DNA from: Branchipolynoe longqiensis
Taxonomy: Eukaryota; Annelida; Polychaeta; Phyllodocida; Polynoidae
Assembly: GCA_030323885.1 (NCBI GenBank)
Contig: JASIRB010000185.1
Location: 62,001-126,000, forward strand
DNA length: 64,000 nt
Reading direction: 5' to 3'
Below the pieces are notes generated by a model. The model saw only the letters and a list, made by a program, of their open reading frames with translations, ran no database searches and was not told the DNA's origin. Positions 63,952 to 64,000 of the stretch are shown here, piece after piece (positions within the stretch are counted from its first letter, which is position 1; every line of letters begins with the position of its first letter). The position numbers and the translations under genes are program-made.

Positions 63952-64000
63952 CCTATCTTTTAGATTTGACGCATCGATTGAGACATGTTGATTCGCGATG

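Noticed and set aside
1..64000. Bacterial or phage system, toxin or defence island
   Set aside because: No prokaryotic gene density, ribosome binding sites or operons; the whole window is typical animal repeat DNA.

Overview
Kind of organism. This is nuclear DNA of an animal. I see no compact coding layout, operons, ribosome binding sites or complete host gene. The sequence is dominated by tRNA-derived SINEs, miniature inverted-repeat transposons, fragments of LINE reverse transcriptases, solo LTRs, satellites and AT microsatellites. The SINE whose 3' end reads GTTTGTTTTATTTAACGACG, with a GACGTAGCTCAG tRNA-like head, resembles SINEs I know from mollusc genomes, so a mollusc is my best guess. 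The species cannot be named from this window.

Family names used here (mine). SINE-A: tRNA-like head (GATGGCCGAATGAG), a body with GACTGAGTGGGATATC, and a tail CCTGATATGACCTTAGATGTTGC plus an AAC-rich end; more than 25 loci. SINE-B: the GTTTGTTTTATTTAACGACG family. SINE-Q: a tRNA-Gln-like family (GTGTAATGGTTAGCAC), mostly head-to-tail dimers or trimers. SINE-C: a short SINE sharing only the SINE-A tail. SINE-D: a head-plus-body SINE with an A-rich tail. T-MITE: about 350 bp, ends GTTGCATAGTCCGATG, target TTAA. H-MITEs: PIF/Harbinger-like, ends (A/T)(A/G)CCCCNGTYACAC, target TAA. E: about 400 bp with ~95-bp terminal inverted repeats. R1: a ~540-600 bp retroposon. LINE-A, -B, -C: three truncated LINEs.

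Layout. 0-6.2 kb: R1 copies, back-to-back T-MITEs, SINE-A and SINE-B. 6.2-9 kb: mostly single-copy DNA, including a GC-rich candidate first exon ending at a splice donor (7451-7584). 9-14.5 kb: SINE-Q dimers and an E element, each carrying nested insertions. 15.4-21.4 kb: a minisatellite, then 23-bp, 18-bp and 65-bp satellites, two of them hit by LINE-B tails. 21.5-27.6 kb: a 757-bp TIR element, an H-MITE, a second E element holding a SINE that itself holds a solo LTR, and another H-MITE. 28-36 kb: AT-rich DNA, R1, SINE-B, a LINE-C end and another H-MITE. 36.4-37.8 kb: a 71-bp satellite built from the SINE-A tail. 38-47 kb: SINE-Q dimer and trimer, LINE-B, a 62-bp satellite and an H-MITE. 47-56.6 kb: three solo LTRs and a stack of LINE-A and an H-MITE inside a T-MITE. 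56.7-64 kb: a CpG-rich promoter-like segment (NRF1, CRE and CCAAT motifs), SINEs, simple repeats and a final intact SINE-A.

How it works together. Most of the sequence can be read as successive insertions whose target-site duplications or empty sites are visible, giving a relative history. The most unusual points are: repeated insertion of only the last ~55 bp of SINE-A with perfect 11-12 bp duplications; amplification of the same segment into a satellite; head-to-tail multimers of SINE-Q; and a shared terminal signature among seven H-MITEs. No intact host gene, defence system or operon is visible.
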